From positions 1 to 64,000 of the forward strand of contig JBCDKH010000001.1 of NCBI GenBank assembly GCA_038746835.1: a stretch of 64,000 nucleotides of DNA, read 5' to 3'. Both the position numbers and the translations under genes were made by a program. Positions 62,979-64,000 of the stretch are shown here, piece after piece. The DNA comes from Planctomycetota bacterium (GTDB lineage: Bacteria; Planctomycetota; Phycisphaerae; Tepidisphaerales; Tepidisphaeraceae). The notes under the pieces were generated by a model, which saw only the letters and a program-made list of their open reading frames with translations, had not been told where the DNA came from and did no database searches. Numbering within the stretch: position 1 is the stretch's first letter; each line of letters begins with the position of its first letter.

Positions 62979-64000
62979 ATGGAAGATGCCGATCGTTTGA
63001 GGCCCGACCTCGTCCAACAACCTGAGCCGATCCCGACGAGCAGCGGCCCCGCGCTCGCCGATGCCCCGTCCGATGCCATCGCGACCTGGCACGCCGGGCG
63101 ACTGTGGCTCTGGTATGACGATGCAGCCGAGACCATCCCAGCCGTTCTGCCCGAGGCCGACCAGCCCGCACCGCAGAGGGCCAAGCCGCTTTCGAGCCGG
63201 GCGATGCTCGACATGCTCCGTTCGGCAGACGAGGCGTCTTCGCCATCGCTGCGGGCGCTGGCTCGCCTGCTCGATTTTGCACAGGCGGCCGTCGCTCGAG
63301 AGCAGTTCTACCCGTCGGCCCGTCGCTCCCCGCACGGCGTGATCGCGTCATGGCGACTGCTCGTCGGCGATCCGCGGGACGTCGAGCGACTCGAACAGAC
63401 CGCCGCCTCGATGCCGGGGGCTTGCTTCTGTGCCGACGAAGGTGCCGGCCGCGTCGCCGATCGCCTGGAGCTGGTGGAGCAGGTGCTGGACACGTGCTGC
63501 GACACGCTCGTTCGCGAGTCGCTGTCGAAGGACGAGTTCTTCGCCAACGTCCACGACCGCGCCGCCGATCCTCAGGCCGAGGCCGAGCTTCGCTGGATCA
63601 GTGCCCTGGTTCGCGACCCCGATGCCATCGCGGCCGACCCGTCGCTCTGCCACGTCAAGGGCCTCGATCGCGAGGTCGCCACGCTGCTCGACAAGGTCCA
63701 GACCTGGACCGCCCGACTCGGCGACGACGGTGGCGATCCGTGGCGACTCGGCTTCGAGCTGCTGGAGCCCGACTCGATTCAGGCACGCGAACTCCTCGGC
63801 CACGACACCGACGAGGATGCCCCGCCGCTCACCTCGGCCGCAGGTTGGCCGTTGACGTGGCGACTGCTGCCGCCGGTCGACCTGGCCGGTCACTTCGCGC
63901 CGCTTCCCGCGAGGCAGGTGTGGGACCAGCCCGCCGGCAGCATCGGCTATGTCGGGCGCAACGCCGTCCGCCTGCGCGAGCGACTCGCCGCCGAGCTAGG
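62979..64000 (+). CDS. SNF2/DEAD-type helicase, N-terminal part (runs past window end)
   Basis: The gene has no stop before the window ends; I read it from the ATG at 62979 through about 340 residues. The N-terminus has TWHAGRLWLWYDDA and SLRALARLLDFAQ. Later HGVIASWRLLVGD and PWRLGFELLEPD precede PLTWRLLPPVDLAGHFA and ARQVWD. This is the layout of the SNF2 helicase-associated N-terminal domain (DUF3670-like) found before the ATPase in bacterial SNF2 helicases. The motor domains lie outside the window, so the call depends on this pattern. GC content is back to the level of the host. Confidence 0.6.
   Translation, partial: MEDADRLRPDLVQQPEPIPTSSGPALADAPSDAIATWHAGRLWLWYDDAAETIPAVLPEADQPAPQRAKPLSSRAMLDMLRSADEASSPSLRALARLLDFAQAAVAREQFYPSARRSPHGVIASWRLLVGDPRDVERLEQTAASMPGACFCADEGAGRVADRLELVEQVLDTCCDTLVRESLSKDEFFANVHDRAADPQAEAELRWISALVRDPDAIAADPSLCHVKGLDREVATLLDKVQTWTARLGDDGGDPWRLGFELLEPDSIQARELLGHDTDEDAPPLTSAAGWPLTWRLLPPVDLAGHFAPLPARQVWDQPAGSIGYVGRNAVRLRERLAAEL

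Overview
The window looks like the chromosome of a GC-rich planctomycete, most likely of the Phycisphaerae. The clues are several prepilin-type N-terminal methylation proteins, three secreted proteins ending in PEP-CTERM anchors, a zinc-ribbon membrane protein of planctomycete style, a long sigma-70 protein beginning MGFKLKSLDEL, and an alternative complex III plus caa3 oxidase operon. The assignment is an inference from gene content; no rRNA is present.

Layout. 1-1925: a partial pseudopilin and a GspF/PilC inner-membrane protein. 2332-7178: a LacI-family regulator with its own promoter and palindromic operators, then a pseudopilin-like protein, a PEP-CTERM protein and a secreted TIM-barrel glycosidase, probably a polysaccharide-use locus. 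7230-12713: a DUF2079 membrane protein, a methyltransferase and uncharacterised membrane proteins. 12769-28346: one long respiratory operon, actABCDEF, an unknown membrane-anchored gene, a Sco copper chaperone, then coxBACD. It would carry electrons from quinol through ACIII cytochromes to a caa3 oxidase. 28365-38156 (minus strand): CNNM/CorC, truA, a fused Gfo/Idh/MocA-aldo/keto reductase, ebfC, a class V aminotransferase, a pseudopilin, purU and a GNAT protein. 38299-40967: beta-sandwich surface proteins, a GIY-YIG nuclease and a dense set of palindromic repeats. 40968-48459: GH16 enzyme, mfd, an RRM glycine-rich RNA-binding protein and class II aldolase. 48640-57589: pseudopilin, a small secreted protein, a sigma factor, tRNA-Gly(CCC), a nucleoside transporter, a PEP-CTERM protein, 5-formyl-THF cyclo-ligase, an L,D-transpeptidase and an FN3-like protein.

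58091-61802 is visibly more AT-rich than its surroundings and reads as an acquired island. Five minus-strand genes whose ends overlap or nearly touch encode an acyl-carrier-like protein, an XRE repressor, an ImmA/IrrE metalloprotease, a thymidylate-synthase-fold protein and a MazG-like pyrophosphohydrolase. A DUF1643 gene lies immediately upstream. A strong promoter with a 17-bp perfect palindrome over its -10 box drives the set. This is the best candidate here for an undescribed system, perhaps nucleotide-based defence. Beyond it lie a 12-unit array of ACCGGT palindromes at an exact 21-bp period and the start of a SNF2-type helicase.

Two dispersed repeat classes run through the window. One is a roughly 95-bp inverted repeat (CCGTCATCCCGAGC...GGATGACGG), with seven copies: two flank the GIY-YIG gene and one lies in frame inside the DUF2079 gene. 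The other is heptamer-based palindromes: three lie just past gene 3' ends and one is in frame inside mfd.
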